The notes beneath the pieces were generated by a model. The model was given only the letters and a program-made list of their open reading frames with translations, was not told the origin of the DNA and ran no database searches. Below, one piece after another: positions 17,695 through 25,859 of a stretch of 64,000 nt of DNA. The translations under genes and the position numbers were made by a program. Each line of letters opens with the position of its first letter. Position 1 is the stretch's first letter. Where the stretch lies: NCBI RefSeq assembly GCF_000258425.1, contig NC_017461.1:1022949-1086948 (forward strand), written 5' to 3'. This DNA is from Fervidicoccus fontis Kam940 (GTDB lineage Archaea; Thermoproteota; Thermoprotei_A; Sulfolobales; Fervidicoccaceae).

Positions 17695-18939
17695 TCAGTC
17701 AGAATTTTCTAGTTTGAAATCAAAAATTGTAATATTCCCTATATACAATCCTTTGATTTCTTTTTCATAACTTGTTTTTATCAGAAATCCATATTCGTTG
17801 ATATCAGTTAAAAATCCTATATCTATATGTTCGCCCTTATCATTTAAAACTGAAACGATTTTCCCTTTTAGGTTATTTGTATTTATAACATAGAAATCTT
17901 TGAAATTGTTTCTTTTCAACCTTTCTACAATAACTACAGTTTTTTCGTCGTAATCTTCTCCATAAAGCACTTTATCACCTATTTTATTAGAAAGTTCAGT
18001 TAATTCATTATAACTTAATGGATTTCCGAACCCAATAGTAATTTCCCCAAGTGTAAAAAAAGAGCCATAAGTCAAAAGTCTGCTTTTTTTGCTCTCAATT
18101 AGCGATAACACCTTATCTCCTCTTATCATCTTCCTTTCTATCTTGCTTCTCGAAGCCTTGTTTGGAGGGGTGTTTAAAGTTATAATCTTGGTGATAGGAA
18201 AAATAGATTTTACAAATAGATCGATTTTTTGCCCACTTCTGATTATAACAGTATAGTCGGGTTTTATTTTTTGTATCATCCTGAATTTATAATTCAATGA
18301 TAAAGGATCTCCGAACCAACCATCGGTATCTATTATTATGATACCCTTTTCTATTCCAGCGATTAGTTCCTCTGTTGCCTGGATTACGTCAGATTCTTTA
18401 CCAACGGGAGAAAGCTTTCCTATAAAGATAAACTTATCGGATTTACTTGCTGTTGACCAAAAGAGCTTTCCACTATTTTTAGAGATCGTAACACTTCCAG
18501 GATATCCGAAAGTTTTTTGTCCTAAGTCAGTATCCACATAATATGTTTCCATTCCTTTTAAATATGCAGTGTTAGCAATCATACTTGAAAAAGTAGTTTT
18601 CCCGCTATCCACTTTCCCTAATACAATTACCTTACATGTTTTTTCTTTATTAGCGCATTCTTCAACGATCAGAGAAGAATATTTTTTCCAATCAGTGTAA
18701 ACTTCTATTTCTTCATTTATTGCATCTCGAATACAAAAGTCATTTTCCCCTATAACGGAGATCTTTGAATTTTTCTCAATTCTCAAAATATAGCTCCTAG
18801 ACTTATGAATAACAACGCTTTCCCCTTTGTCGAATAAGATACCGTTTATTTCAACCTTTCCTCGTAAAACGTTAATTTTTGCTGGACCCTTAATAAAATA
18901 AAACTTTTCTATCTCATTAGTTTCAAGTATTTTTTCCAT
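17695..18939 (-). CDS. Clp1/Grc3-family polynucleotide 5'-hydroxyl kinase
   Basis: A 414-residue protein with the Clp1/Grc3 layout: an N-terminal beta-sandwich (AKINVLRGKVEINGILFDKGE), a central P-loop kinase domain with GKVDSGKTTFSSM near residue 109, a DTDLGQKTFGYPG segment near residue 135 and IIIDTDGWFGD near residue 200, then a C-terminal barrel. Family members phosphorylate RNA 5'-OH ends during tRNA splicing or rRNA processing. That is apt here, since the window holds intron-bearing tRNA and rRNA genes. Its start overlaps the upstream RNase H-fold gene by 17 bp. Confidence 0.88.
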   Translation of the reverse strand: MEKILETNEIEKFYFIKGPAKINVLRGKVEINGILFDKGESVVIHKSRSYILRIEKNSKISVIGENDFCIRDAINEEIEVYTDWKKYSSLIVEECANKEKTCKVIVLGKVDSGKTTFSSMIANTAYLKGMETYYVDTDLGQKTFGYPGSVTISKNSGKLFWSTASKSDKFIFIGKLSPVGKESDVIQATEELIAGIEKGIIIIDTDGWFGDPLSLNYKFRMIQKIKPDYTVIIRSGQKIDLFVKSIFPITKIITLNTPPNKASRSKIERKMIRGDKVLSLIESKKSRLLTYGSFFTLGEITIGFGNPLSYNELTELSNKIGDKVLYGEDYDEKTVVIVERLKRNNFKDFYVINTNNLKGKIVSVLNDKGEHIDIGFLTDINEYGFLIKTSYEKEIKGLYIGNITIFDFKLENSD

Positions 18940-19540
18940 GCTTCCTCAACTTAATCGTTCCGGATCTGTTAGCAATAATATATGCAGCTTTTACATCAGG
19001 ATCTTTTTCTTCTAATTGTTTTCTCTTGATTTTAGATGTCTTATATTCATCTACAAGTTCTAGCTCAGCACTAACATTTTCCAAAATCGTTGATGTCAAA
19101 TTCCAAAGCCTATTGTTATCATTATAATCGCCTATCTTGACAATCATATTGTCATGAGGCACATTTTCATATTTTTTAAGAACCGAGATTATTTCATCTT
19201 GAATGACTTTACCTTTGCCTATAATTTTTCCATCTGCCAAGACTACATAGCCGATCTCTCTTCCAACATCAATCCCGACGATTATCTCTTTGTATTTTTC
19301 CTTGCCATCAATCATAAAAGGTATAAGAGAAAGAAAAACTTCATCTGTAAATTTTTCAATTTTAAACTTCCTGCAAGTTCCGATTATTTCTTTGCACCCT
19401 TTTTTGTCACAAATAACAACATCATCTTCACTGCACTTAAATGGTAAGTAACTTGGAGATTTGAAATCTATAGACTCTTCTCTAAGATTTTTAACAAATA
19501 AATAATAATCTTTAGAGCTTACAATAGATAACAGGAGCAT
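18923..19540 (-). CDS. RNase H-fold (RuvC/YqgF-like) hypothetical protein
   Basis: A 205-residue protein. Near residue 85 it carries EIIVGIDVGREIGYVVLADGKIIGKGKV, that is, beta-1 of an RNase H fold with an aspartate in IDVGREIG as in RuvC and YqgF; only part of the remaining acidic set is obvious (IGDYNDNNRLW, EKDPDVKAAYI). Four cysteines in CSEDDVVICDKKGCKEIIGTC could bind zinc ahead of the fold. The gene overlaps the Clp1-type kinase gene, so an RNA or DNA end-processing role is plausible. No precise family is named. Confidence 0.65.
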   Translation of the reverse strand: MLLLSIVSSKDYYLFVKNLREESIDFKSPSYLPFKCSEDDVVICDKKGCKEIIGTCRKFKIEKFTDEVFLSLIPFMIDGKEKYKEIIVGIDVGREIGYVVLADGKIIGKGKVIQDEIISVLKKYENVPHDNMIVKIGDYNDNNRLWNLTSTILENVSAELELVDEYKTSKIKRKQLEEKDPDVKAAYIIANRSGTIKLRKHGKNT

Positions 19541-19628
19541 TATTTCACTCTTGTTGACCTTACAAAATATTTTTTATAGAAGGACTAAATAAGCATTTAT
19601 ATACTATAAAAAATGTAGTGAATAGTTG

Positions 19629-20231
19629 ATGAAAAAAGGGAAGGATTGTTGGAATGCTTTTGCTTCGGTGTTTTTTCCCAATAAAAAAGGATATGTTACT
19701 ATATATGGCGAGGCTGGTTCAGGCAAGACAACTTTTTGCTTAACTTTTATAAAGAACTTGTTCAATAAGGCTATATACATTAATACCGAAGGCTCTGTTA
19801 ATAAAGAAAGGCTCTTGCAAATTTTAGGCGAGAATTTTGACATTATGTTTATAGACGTGTTTAGCGAATGGGAGTTGCTACAAGCGGTTCTCCGTTCCCT
19901 CTATAAAGATGTGCTCATTGTGGTTGATAGCATTAATTATCTATACAGGCTTTCCTTTTCTCAAAATGAGGATATCTCGTCAAAACTGTTTATGCTTATT
20001 AATTCCTTATTAAAGGAGAATTCAAAGCTAAGTCCAGTACTTTCGACAGCACAGGTTTATCTCGAGGGAGATATTCCAAGCGGGTACAACATCCTTTCGC
20101 ATTACAGCACTCTGCTGAGACTCTCTAAAGGCTCGTCCAGATCTGAGGGAGAGGTTCTATTAGATGATATAATTGTAGGAAGATACACAATTAAAAATGA
20201 GGGATTTGAATGGATATATTGCGAATATTAA
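19629..20231 (+). CDS. RadA/RecA-superfamily ATPase paralogue (RadB-like)
   Basis: About 200 residues forming only a RecA ATPase core. Walker A is GEAGSGKTTFC near residue 26 and Walker B reads VLIVVDSINYLYR near residue 98; a TEGSV segment follows beta-2. No N-terminal helix-hairpin-helix domain is present. This is the architecture of archaeal RadA paralogues that assist homologous recombination. ATG at 19629 is chosen over TTG at 19626. A TATA box TTTATATAC near 19597 lies about 30 bp upstream, so the transcript should have almost no leader. It overlaps carS by 22 bp. Confidence 0.8.
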   Translation: MKKGKDCWNAFASVFFPNKKGYVTIYGEAGSGKTTFCLTFIKNLFNKAIYINTEGSVNKERLLQILGENFDIMFIDVFSEWELLQAVLRSLYKDVLIVVDSINYLYRLSFSQNEDISSKLFMLINSLLKENSKLSPVLSTAQVYLEGDIPSGYNILSHYSTLLRLSKGSSRSEGEVLLDDIIVGRYTIKNEGFEWIYCEY

Positions 20232-20731
20232 TAGATTTTTTGAAAATATACATTCCCCCAATGGTCGCTAATGGTATACCAGTTGTCGTTTCGAAGTTTA
20301 TCAAAGGAAGACCACTGGACAGAGGAAAGTACTTGAGCGACGGAAAAAGAATATTAGGCGATGGAAAGACAGTCGAGGGCACAACATTTGCAATTCTAAC
20401 TGGTACTTTAATGGGAGCGATTATAGGTATACTAAATTACTACTCACTGCAGTATTGCTTTACGGGATTTTTAGGCTCTTTAGGAGGAATTTTAGGAGAT
20501 ATAACTAAGTCATTCTTTAAAAGGAGAATTGGGATTGAAAGAGGGGGGATGCTCCCCTTAGTAGACCAGCTGGATTTCTATTTAGGATCAACTTTATTCA
20601 TTTATCTTTGTCCAATCTGCGCGCATCCATCATTGGATGTTTTCCTATTTGGTATCATTATAATACCATTGCTTCACTTATCTACTAATTATATTGCATT
20701 CAAGCTTCATTTAAAGTCCGTTCCTTGGTAA
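20210..20731 (+). CDS. carS: CDP-archaeol synthase
   Basis: A 173-residue membrane enzyme. The catalytic signature reads LSDGKRILGDGKTVEGTTF near residue 43, with further conserved GGILGDITKSFFKRRIGI and LPLVDQLDFYLGS segments. Four or five hydrophobic helices are visible. It transfers CMP from CTP to unsaturated archaetidic acid, giving the activated intermediate for archaeal phospholipids. It overlaps the upstream RecA paralogue, and its 3' end runs 32 bp into the convergent nop10 gene. Together with the mevalonate operon and the UbiA-type prenyltransferase at the window end it covers several ether-lipid steps. Confidence 0.95.
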   Translation: MDILRILIDFLKIYIPPMVANGIPVVVSKFIKGRPLDRGKYLSDGKRILGDGKTVEGTTFAILTGTLMGAIIGILNYYSLQYCFTGFLGSLGGILGDITKSFFKRRIGIERGGMLPLVDQLDFYLGSTLFIYLCPICAHPSLDVFLFGIIIIPLLHLSTNYIAFKLHLKSVPW

Positions 20732-20882
20732 GTTTTATTGCTATTCTATATTTAGCATATTTATCTTCTGGAGAAAACCTATGAGGATGCGGAACAAATA
20801 GTTCTCCACCACAATAAGGACATCTTCCAGTTTCTAACGTATATCTTTTGCACTTGGAACATTTTCTCATTAGCCATTTCAT
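20700..20882 (-). CDS. nop10: H/ACA RNP component Nop10
   Basis: A 60-residue protein with the zinc ribbon CSKC...CPYC near residues 5-20, followed by the conserved PHPHRFSPEDKYAKYR linker and a short C-terminal helix. It is part of the archaeal H/ACA pseudouridylation complex. The start is set at the ATG of MKWLMRKC; two more in-frame ATGs lie up to 12 bases upstream. It directly follows the aIF2-alpha gene, the order usual in Crenarchaeota. Confidence 0.95.
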   Translation of the reverse strand: MKWLMRKCSKCKRYTLETGRCPYCGGELFVPHPHRFSPEDKYAKYRIAIKLTKERTLNEA

Positions 20883-20890
20883 TTTTATCA

Positions 20891-21685
20891 TCATTCTTTT
20901 TCTTTAACTACTTCAAAATTGACCTTCAACTTTTGGGCGTCTTTTTCCGCTTTTTCCAATATGCTGTTGATTATCCTTTCAGCAGATTTGTAATCCTCTG
21001 ATATAACTTCTATTTTATATTTTGGTGCTCCAATCGTATATATATTAACTGAAGAATTATCCTCTGAAATGTTCTTCATATTTAGCAAGACGCTTCTTAT
21101 ATCTTCGATCCCACTTGGAGAAGTGCTCCATAAGTTTATTATTCTTGTAACTTTGACTTGTTTAATTTTTATATGTTTGTTAGCTTCTTCGTATACAGGC
21201 ATTATCCACTCTTCTTTTGCATTAGGAACTCTTAAGGTATCAGGTCCTAACATTACAGCAGTTTCCAATGCTGTATATAAATCACTATAGTGATCCAATA
21301 AAGGCCATCCGATATCGTTATATGCATCATCTAAAGTTTTTCCAAGTTTTTGTGCAGCTAGTTCAAGAATTTTTTCAGCTCTTTGATTTCTTTTATACCA
21401 GTGCATTTTCTTTTTCTTTTCACTATCATATACCCTTTTTAAGCTAACGTCTACTTGCTTTTTCTGCTTATTAACTCTAATAACCTTAACAACTATTTTT
21501 TCATTTTCCTTCAAAACTTCTTTTATGTTTTTAACCCACTTTGTTGCAACCTCGCTCCATGGTAAAAATGCCCTCATTCCATTATATTCATCTAGCTCAA
21601 CATATGCTCCATAATCAAAAATCTCTTTAACTGTAGCGATGACTAATTCATTAGCGTCAGGAAGCTCTTTTCTGGCTCTAACCAA
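20891..21685 (-). CDS. eif2a: Translation initiation factor aIF2 subunit alpha
   Basis: A 264-residue aIF2-alpha. Residues 10-85 form an S1 domain (IATVKEIFDYGAYVELDEY, FLPWSEVATKWVKNI), then a helical domain (GWPLLDHYSDLYTALE) and a C-terminal alpha/beta domain (PKYKIEVISEDYKSAERI). It forms the initiator-tRNA-carrying aIF2 heterotrimer with beta and gamma, which are not in this window. The start is TTG at 21685 with GGTGAAAT upstream. It sits in the conserved block eL42-eS27-aIF2a-nop10. Confidence 0.95.
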   Translation of the reverse strand: MVRARKELPDANELVIATVKEIFDYGAYVELDEYNGMRAFLPWSEVATKWVKNIKEVLKENEKIVVKVIRVNKQKKQVDVSLKRVYDSEKKKKMHWYKRNQRAEKILELAAQKLGKTLDDAYNDIGWPLLDHYSDLYTALETAVMLGPDTLRVPNAKEEWIMPVYEEANKHIKIKQVKVTRIINLWSTSPSGIEDIRSVLLNMKNISEDNSSVNIYTIGAPKYKIEVISEDYKSAERIINSILEKAEKDAQKLKVNFEVVKEKE

Positions 21686-21827
21686 ATGATTTCACCTGTT
21701 AATTACTTAATAGCTATTACAAAATAGGTTTTGCCGAGATTATATATTATTTTTTAAGTAAAAATATCGTTCTTCCAAAATAGATGGTATGATGCAAAGA
21801 AATTTGTGATTTAACTAGTAATAAAAT

Positions 21828-22028
21828 CTACCCAACTACTTTTATGAACTGTGCTTGTAGTCTTGCTCTTCCACCTGTTGGTTTTACAAGTTGAGACCCG
21901 CATATAAGGCATCTTACTGGAAAAGTTGCATGAGAAAAGATGACTTGTTCGTTTCCACATGCAGGACATCTTACTAAAATGAATTTTGTTCTTGGCTCTG
22001 GGATAGGAAGGCTTCTCCTCTTTGTCAT
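21828..22028 (-). CDS. rps27e: Ribosomal protein eS27
   Basis: A 66-residue zinc-ribbon protein of the small subunit. The C-x2-C pairs CPACGNEQ and CLICGSQL lie near residues 21 and 40, and the C-terminus has the typical TGGRARLQ. It is encoded 2 bp after eL42 and ahead of aIF2-alpha, an order conserved in crenarchaea. Confidence 0.96.
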   Translation of the reverse strand: MTKRRSLPIPEPRTKFILVRCPACGNEQVIFSHATFPVRCLICGSQLVKPTGGRARLQAQFIKVVG

Positions 22029-22030
22029 GC

Positions 22031-22315
22031 TTAAGCCACCTCTGTGAGCTCAAGCTTCTTTAATCTTAGTCCTTTTCTATGCTGTATATACCCGCATTCA
22101 CTGCATTTTAGCTTAATTACTTGCTTTTTGGTAGTTTTTGCATATCTTTTTTGTTCAGGTTTTCTTTTTGAACCATAACCTTCCTGTTTTCTGACGTATC
22201 TTCTCTGCCCTATAGACAATGCTCTTCTTTTTCCAGCTTTATAAATCATTACTGTTTGCACTGTATGTTTTTTACACCTTGGGCAATAGGCTCTAATTTT
22301 TTTAGGAATTTTCAA
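22031..22315 (-). CDS. rpl44e: Ribosomal protein eL42 (L44e)
   Basis: A 94-residue large-subunit protein. It has the zinc-binding pairs YCPRCKKHT near residue 10 and LKCSECGYIQ near residue 72 with a basic linker (GYGSKRKPEQKRYAKTTKK). It contacts the E site of the ribosome. The start is TTG behind GTGAGC. It is followed after 2 bp by eS27. Confidence 0.96.
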   Translation of the reverse strand: MKIPKKIRAYCPRCKKHTVQTVMIYKAGKRRALSIGQRRYVRKQEGYGSKRKPEQKRYAKTTKKQVIKLKCSECGYIQHRKGLRLKKLELTEVA

Positions 22316-22370
22316 TGCCGGCTCACTCCGTTTATTTTTTTATTGCAAAACTTATTTCACATACTAGTCT

Positions 22371-22820
22371 TTATTTAAAATCAGGGTTTAAATAATTGAT
22401 TCTCAGTTCTTTCGCAAAAGATAAATCTTTAAGTGCTTTTGCTTCTTTTACGCTTAAAATCGAAAAGCAAAAATCTTCATTTCTACACTCTTTAAAAATC
22501 CCTGGATCATCATTTTCAACAAACACATAAAAATCTTCATCTTTTTTAAATGATGTTGCAAAAAAAGAAAGAAAACCAGATTTTTCTAGCGGACTGTCAT
22601 CTAAATTCTTAGAAATTATTTTTGAGATTAGCTTAGAAATACTTTCTGTTTCTTTTATTGTTTTCTTGCAAAGTTCTACATTGTTTACAAAGCTTTGAGC
22701 ACTTCCTCTTTGATAACATACATTTGATATCATGTTCAAAAATCTCATTTTTAAATCGTTATAGTTTACTTCTTTTTTAATTGATATTCTATTGAGTACA
22801 AACTCAATTGATTCGCTCAT
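22371..22820 (-). CDS. Probable GINS subunit (Gins23-like)
   Basis: A 149-residue protein assigned by place and by weak motif. It lies between priS and eL42, exactly where Crenarchaeota such as Sulfolobus carry gins23. The N-terminal two thirds is helical, as in GINS A domains. The last 45 residues (VENDDPGIFKECRNEDFCFS...EAKALKDLSFAKEL) follow the B-domain pattern in which a P-x-F/G loop, an acidic turn and an L-P-x-x-x-A-x-x-L stretch precede a final strand. If right, it joins MCM and Cdc45/RecJ in the replicative helicase. Sequence divergence keeps confidence moderate. Confidence 0.55.
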   Translation of the reverse strand: MSESIEFVLNRISIKKEVNYNDLKMRFLNMISNVCYQRGSAQSFVNNVELCKKTIKETESISKLISKIISKNLDDSPLEKSGFLSFFATSFKKDEDFYVFVENDDPGIFKECRNEDFCFSILSVKEAKALKDLSFAKELRINYLNPDFK

Positions 22821-22885
22821 TTTTCACGACCAAAAGTTTTAGTATATCGCCATTACTTAATTTTTTGATATCTTGTAATAAAAAT

Positions 22886-24079
22886 TTAGGCGGGATCTGC
22901 TATACCTTTTGAGATGAATAAAAAGGCGAGGCAGCCAGGGATTTTTATAATATCCCCCTTTAAGCTATTTATCTTTATCCCTAAAATTTCCTTATTTTGC
23001 ATTGAAACATTCATTTTAACATCCTCATCTTCCTTAAACGGAGAATATGAACAATTTATGGAAAAACTTTCAAGCTCACTTTCTCCTATTTCAAATACAG
23101 GCAGACCCAGCTTACCATTTATTGAACCAGGGATCCTTATTAATCTATGAACATCGACTGTAACCTTTTCATCTATACTTATAGATGCCATTTTCATGAT
23201 ATCGTTCAAATTAATTTTTTCTCCGAGTAGTACCTCAGCTTCTCCGAACGTAATCTTTTTTTCATCATTTAAGTTCATCTTTTTATACAAGATTTCTCCT
23301 AATCTCCCTCTCCATCCAGGTTCCTTAGGATTTGGAATATACATATTTTTTCCTTTTATTGATTCTCCCAATCCGATTATTCTTTCAATATTCACTCCAC
23401 TTCCTGTTATATACTTAATTATCATGCTTCTTTCTTCACTCGTTAGCTTCAACCATTCATCATCGCATTTTGGATGAACGTGAAAACCCCTATTGCCAGA
23501 AAAATATATCTTGATTTTTTCAAAACCGAAGTCTTTTCTTAAAACTTTTATTAACTTTTTTGCTTCAATTCCGGCTTTTAAGATGCATTCTTTAGGAATT
23601 GGTTCGACCTCAATAACATTCTGGCTACCGCATTTCGTACATTTTTTTATCGACTTACCATAAAGAAGCGATCCGCAGTTTAGGCAAGCGTGTAGTTGCT
23701 CAATAGATTCGCATCCAGGAACTTCATCGGCATCAATATCAAAGATTATTTCTGAACCTATCATTCCTTTTTTTTCCATATCATCTATCTCAGGGAAGGT
23801 GTAAATCGCAGATGAGTAATAAAGGTGCATAGGTGGATTTTTTAATAAAAAGCTTCTAAGCTCATCTTCACTTTTAAAGGATAAATGTCTAACATAACCT
23901 TTATAGTCTATAGGCTGGACGGCAAATTCCCTGCTATTTATATCGTCAGGTAGCTCAAGTTTAGCTTTCTCGTAGTATGCTGAAAGCTTTTGAAAAAGCC
24001 ATTCTTTTCTATCTATCGACCTTTTACGCTTCTCTTGGTGCGATGTAAGAGACAAGCCTTGCACCCTGCGGAAATTCAA
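22886..24079 (-). CDS. priS: DNA primase small (catalytic) subunit PriS
   Basis: A protein of up to 397 residues. Catalytic aspartates sit in EIIFDIDADE near residue 110, the zinc motif is CLNCGSLLYGKSIKKCTKCG near residue 133, the SGNRGFHVHP motif lies near residue 195, and the third catalytic region is VDVHRLIRIPGSINGK near residue 310. It synthesises RNA/DNA primers with PriL. The start is uncertain: the frame opens with ATG at 24079 inside pcna, and no standard start occurs between the pcna stop and the conserved RKEW region, so a 56-bp overlap or a non-standard ATA start must be assumed. Confidence 0.93.
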   Translation of the reverse strand: MNFRRVQGLSLTSHQEKRKRSIDRKEWLFQKLSAYYEKAKLELPDDINSREFAVQPIDYKGYVRHLSFKSEDELRSFLLKNPPMHLYYSSAIYTFPEIDDMEKKGMIGSEIIFDIDADEVPGCESIEQLHACLNCGSLLYGKSIKKCTKCGSQNVIEVEPIPKECILKAGIEAKKLIKVLRKDFGFEKIKIYFSGNRGFHVHPKCDDEWLKLTSEERSMIIKYITGSGVNIERIIGLGESIKGKNMYIPNPKEPGWRGRLGEILYKKMNLNDEKKITFGEAEVLLGEKINLNDIMKMASISIDEKVTVDVHRLIRIPGSINGKLGLPVFEIGESELESFSINCSYSPFKEDEDVKMNVSMQNKEILGIKINSLKGDIIKIPGCLAFLFISKGIADPA

Positions 24080-24758
24080 AAGTTATCTTTGTAGGAATTC
24101 CGCTTGAGAACTGTATTGAAACAATATCCGCAACCTCTGCAGAATATAAGAGTGACTCTAAATATTCTAAACCATAGAGAGATTTTTGTTCCCCTTCGCA
24201 CACTAAAGAGATTATGTTACCTGAATCCTTATCGAGCTCAACTATAGCCTTTCCAATTTCACTCTCATTTAATATAGTAAATTTACTTTCATTTGCAATA
24301 AAATAGATATTGTCGCCTAAAAATTCTACATCTTCAATAGAATCTTTAAATATTTGAGCAGAAAGTCTTATATCTGCCTTAAACTCCAAGTTAATATCTG
24401 GTAATTCCTGGTAAGGGACGTCGACAGTACTTTCAGTAAATATTCTACTAAATTTGCCGATAAATTTGAGCTGGAATTTGTTACCCTCAGTGACTATTTC
24501 AAGCTTATCTCCCTTTTTTGCCCTTTTCAGCATATCGCTTAAATTTTCTAGGTTAATACCTATAATTTCAGAATTAGCTTCATAACTTTCAAATGAAGAG
24601 CTTGGAAAGAAAAGATCAATAAGCATCACATGGCTAGGATCCATCGCCCTTAATCTGATTCCATCTTTATCTGCTTTTATTGCAACCTCTTCCAATATTT
24701 TGCTAATACCCAATATAGTATACTTCCAAAGAGATGCGTTACTAAACGTTATTTTCAT
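24024..24758 (-). CDS. pcn: DNA polymerase sliding clamp PCNA
   Basis: A 244-residue PCNA with two repeated domains. Family segments are KADKDGIRLRAMDPSHVMLIDL near residue 28, a central interdomain region with VPYQELPDI, and the C-terminal PTKITFEFPQGARLVSYIAPRE, which carries the P-I-P acceptor strand. Crenarchaeota usually have three PCNA paralogues forming a heterotrimer; only this one is in the window. It lies directly upstream of priS and overlaps its open frame. Confidence 0.95.
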   Translation of the reverse strand: MKITFSNASLWKYTILGISKILEEVAIKADKDGIRLRAMDPSHVMLIDLFFPSSSFESYEANSEIIGINLENLSDMLKRAKKGDKLEIVTEGNKFQLKFIGKFSRIFTESTVDVPYQELPDINLEFKADIRLSAQIFKDSIEDVEFLGDNIYFIANESKFTILNESEIGKAIVELDKDSGNIISLVCEGEQKSLYGLEYLESLLYSAEVADIVSIQFSSGIPTKITFEFPQGARLVSYIAPREA

Positions 24759-24913
24759 ATACGATACACCATTATTCTTACCAAGAATTAAACTCGCTTA
24801 ATATTTTAATGTATCATCTGTTAAATAATGATATATATTTTTTGAAAATTTTAGATTTTCTAATCATATCATAAGGATCCTTATATTGAGTTTTGTTAGA
24901 ATATTTACAACCG

Positions 24914-24946
24914 AAAGCCTCGCCCTTTAGGGCAGGAGAAGACCAG
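24914..24946 (+). mobile_element. Solitary IS605/TnpB-type right-end hairpin
   Basis: A short imperfect palindrome with arms CCTCGCCC and GGGCAGG around TTTA, followed by AGAAGACCAG. It matches in layout the end of the decayed tnpB element at 30457-30500 on the other strand (CCTCGCTC-TTTA-GAGCG...GGTCAG). No tnpB remains next to it, so it is a stray end or the relic of a small non-autonomous copy, 155 bp downstream of nothing but upstream of pcna on the opposite strand. Confidence 0.5.
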
Positions 24947-25082
24947 AATAGTTGAAATTTTCGCTATTTATAGCATGAAAGAAAGGTTCGTATGAAACCT
25001 CTTTAAGCAAATCTGTACTGTTTGTAATGCTTGACAGCGAAGAATTTTTTTATCTTAACTTTTCGCATAAAAGTTAGCAGAT

Positions 25083-25208
25083 ATGAACATAAAGAAAATC
25101 TTAGAAAGGACTAGGGAACAAACTTTTACTCTTCACGAATGTCTACCCAACGAAAGATCTATTTCTAAATTGATTCAAAGTAACTATGAACCGACCAGAA
25201 AACTATGA
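25083..25208 (+). CDS. Possible 41-residue ORF
   Basis: ATG at 25083 opens 41 codons (MNIKKILERTREQTFTLHE...SKLIQSNYEPTRKL) ending 5 bp before the convergent TFS gene. Composition is protein-like, but no ribosome site or family is evident and it lies in the same gap as the stray IS hairpin. It may be a fragment of element cargo. Confidence 0.25.
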   Translation: MNIKKILERTREQTFTLHECLPNERSISKLIQSNYEPTRKL

Positions 25209-25213
25209 AAAGA

Positions 25214-25558
25214 TCACTCATATTCTCTCCAGACGTATCCGCATTTAGTGCATTTATAGAATCTCGTTGGAGGCTCGTCTGCAGCTCTTGTTTGCATAGT
25301 CCAATAATAGACTTCATTATTGCCGCATTTCGGACAATATACTACGTCTTTTAATTTTGGTAAAGTTTCGGGAATTTTATTTTCATCAACTATGATAAGC
25401 TTGTCCTTTTCTCCATGCTTTATCTTGTTAACAATTTTGTACTCATTTTTCTTCGGTTCAACTTCTTCTGTATATCCGCATTTTGGACAAACATATACAT
25501 CTTTGCCATCAATTTTCTTCGGCTTCATTAGAGTTCCACACTTTGGACAGAACTTCAC
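25214..25558 (-). CDS. tfs: Transcription elongation/cleavage factor TFS
   Basis: A 114-residue two-ribbon protein. The N-terminal Rpb9-like zinc ribbon has CPKCGTLM and CPKCGYTEE. The C-terminal TFIIS ribbon has CPKCGNNE, the acidic catalytic tip RAADEPPTRFYKC near residue 95, and CGYVW. The invariant D-E pair that enters the RNA polymerase active site is present, so this is a cleavage-competent TFS rather than an inactive paralogue. The start is GTG behind GGTGA. Confidence 0.95.
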   Translation of the reverse strand: MKFCPKCGTLMKPKKIDGKDVYVCPKCGYTEEVEPKKNEYKIVNKIKHGEKDKLIIVDENKIPETLPKLKDVVYCPKCGNNEVYYWTMQTRAADEPPTRFYKCTKCGYVWREYE

Positions 25559-25856
25559 AGTTTTTCACCTCTTTTAGACCATTTACTATAGATTCGTATA
25601 GCTCTTTATAAACTAATTCTTTTTTTATGTTTGCTTTTAAAGCTTTTACCAATATTTCTTCGTTCTTACCACCGATATTCATTACATCAATAAATCTTAC
25701 TTCTTTTATAAAAGACCTCTTTTCAAGCCTATTTAAAAAATTCTCATCGTTTTTTTCAATTATCAGATGTTCTAAAATTTTATTTCTAAGAACTCCCCCT
25801 ACTACTAAGTCTTCTTTTATAAAAAGTTCCAGAATCCTCTTTTCATCGTTTTTCAT
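25509..25856 (-). CDS. Hypothetical protein between Rpb11 and TFS
   Basis: A 115-residue mostly helical, charged protein with no recognised family. It starts 4 bp after the Rpb11 stop and its 3' end overlaps the TFS start by 50 bp. If it were not a gene, almost 300 bp of a tightly packed operon would be blank, which supports reality. The middle (SFIKEVRFIDVMNIGGKNEE) has an alternating hydrophobic pattern. A role with RNA polymerase is only suggested by position. Confidence 0.55.
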   Translation of the reverse strand: MKNDEKRILELFIKEDLVVGGVLRNKILEHLIIEKNDENFLNRLEKRSFIKEVRFIDVMNIGGKNEEILVKALKANIKKELVYKELYESIVNGLKEVKNCEVLSKVWNSNEAEEN

Positions 25857-25859
25857 AGT

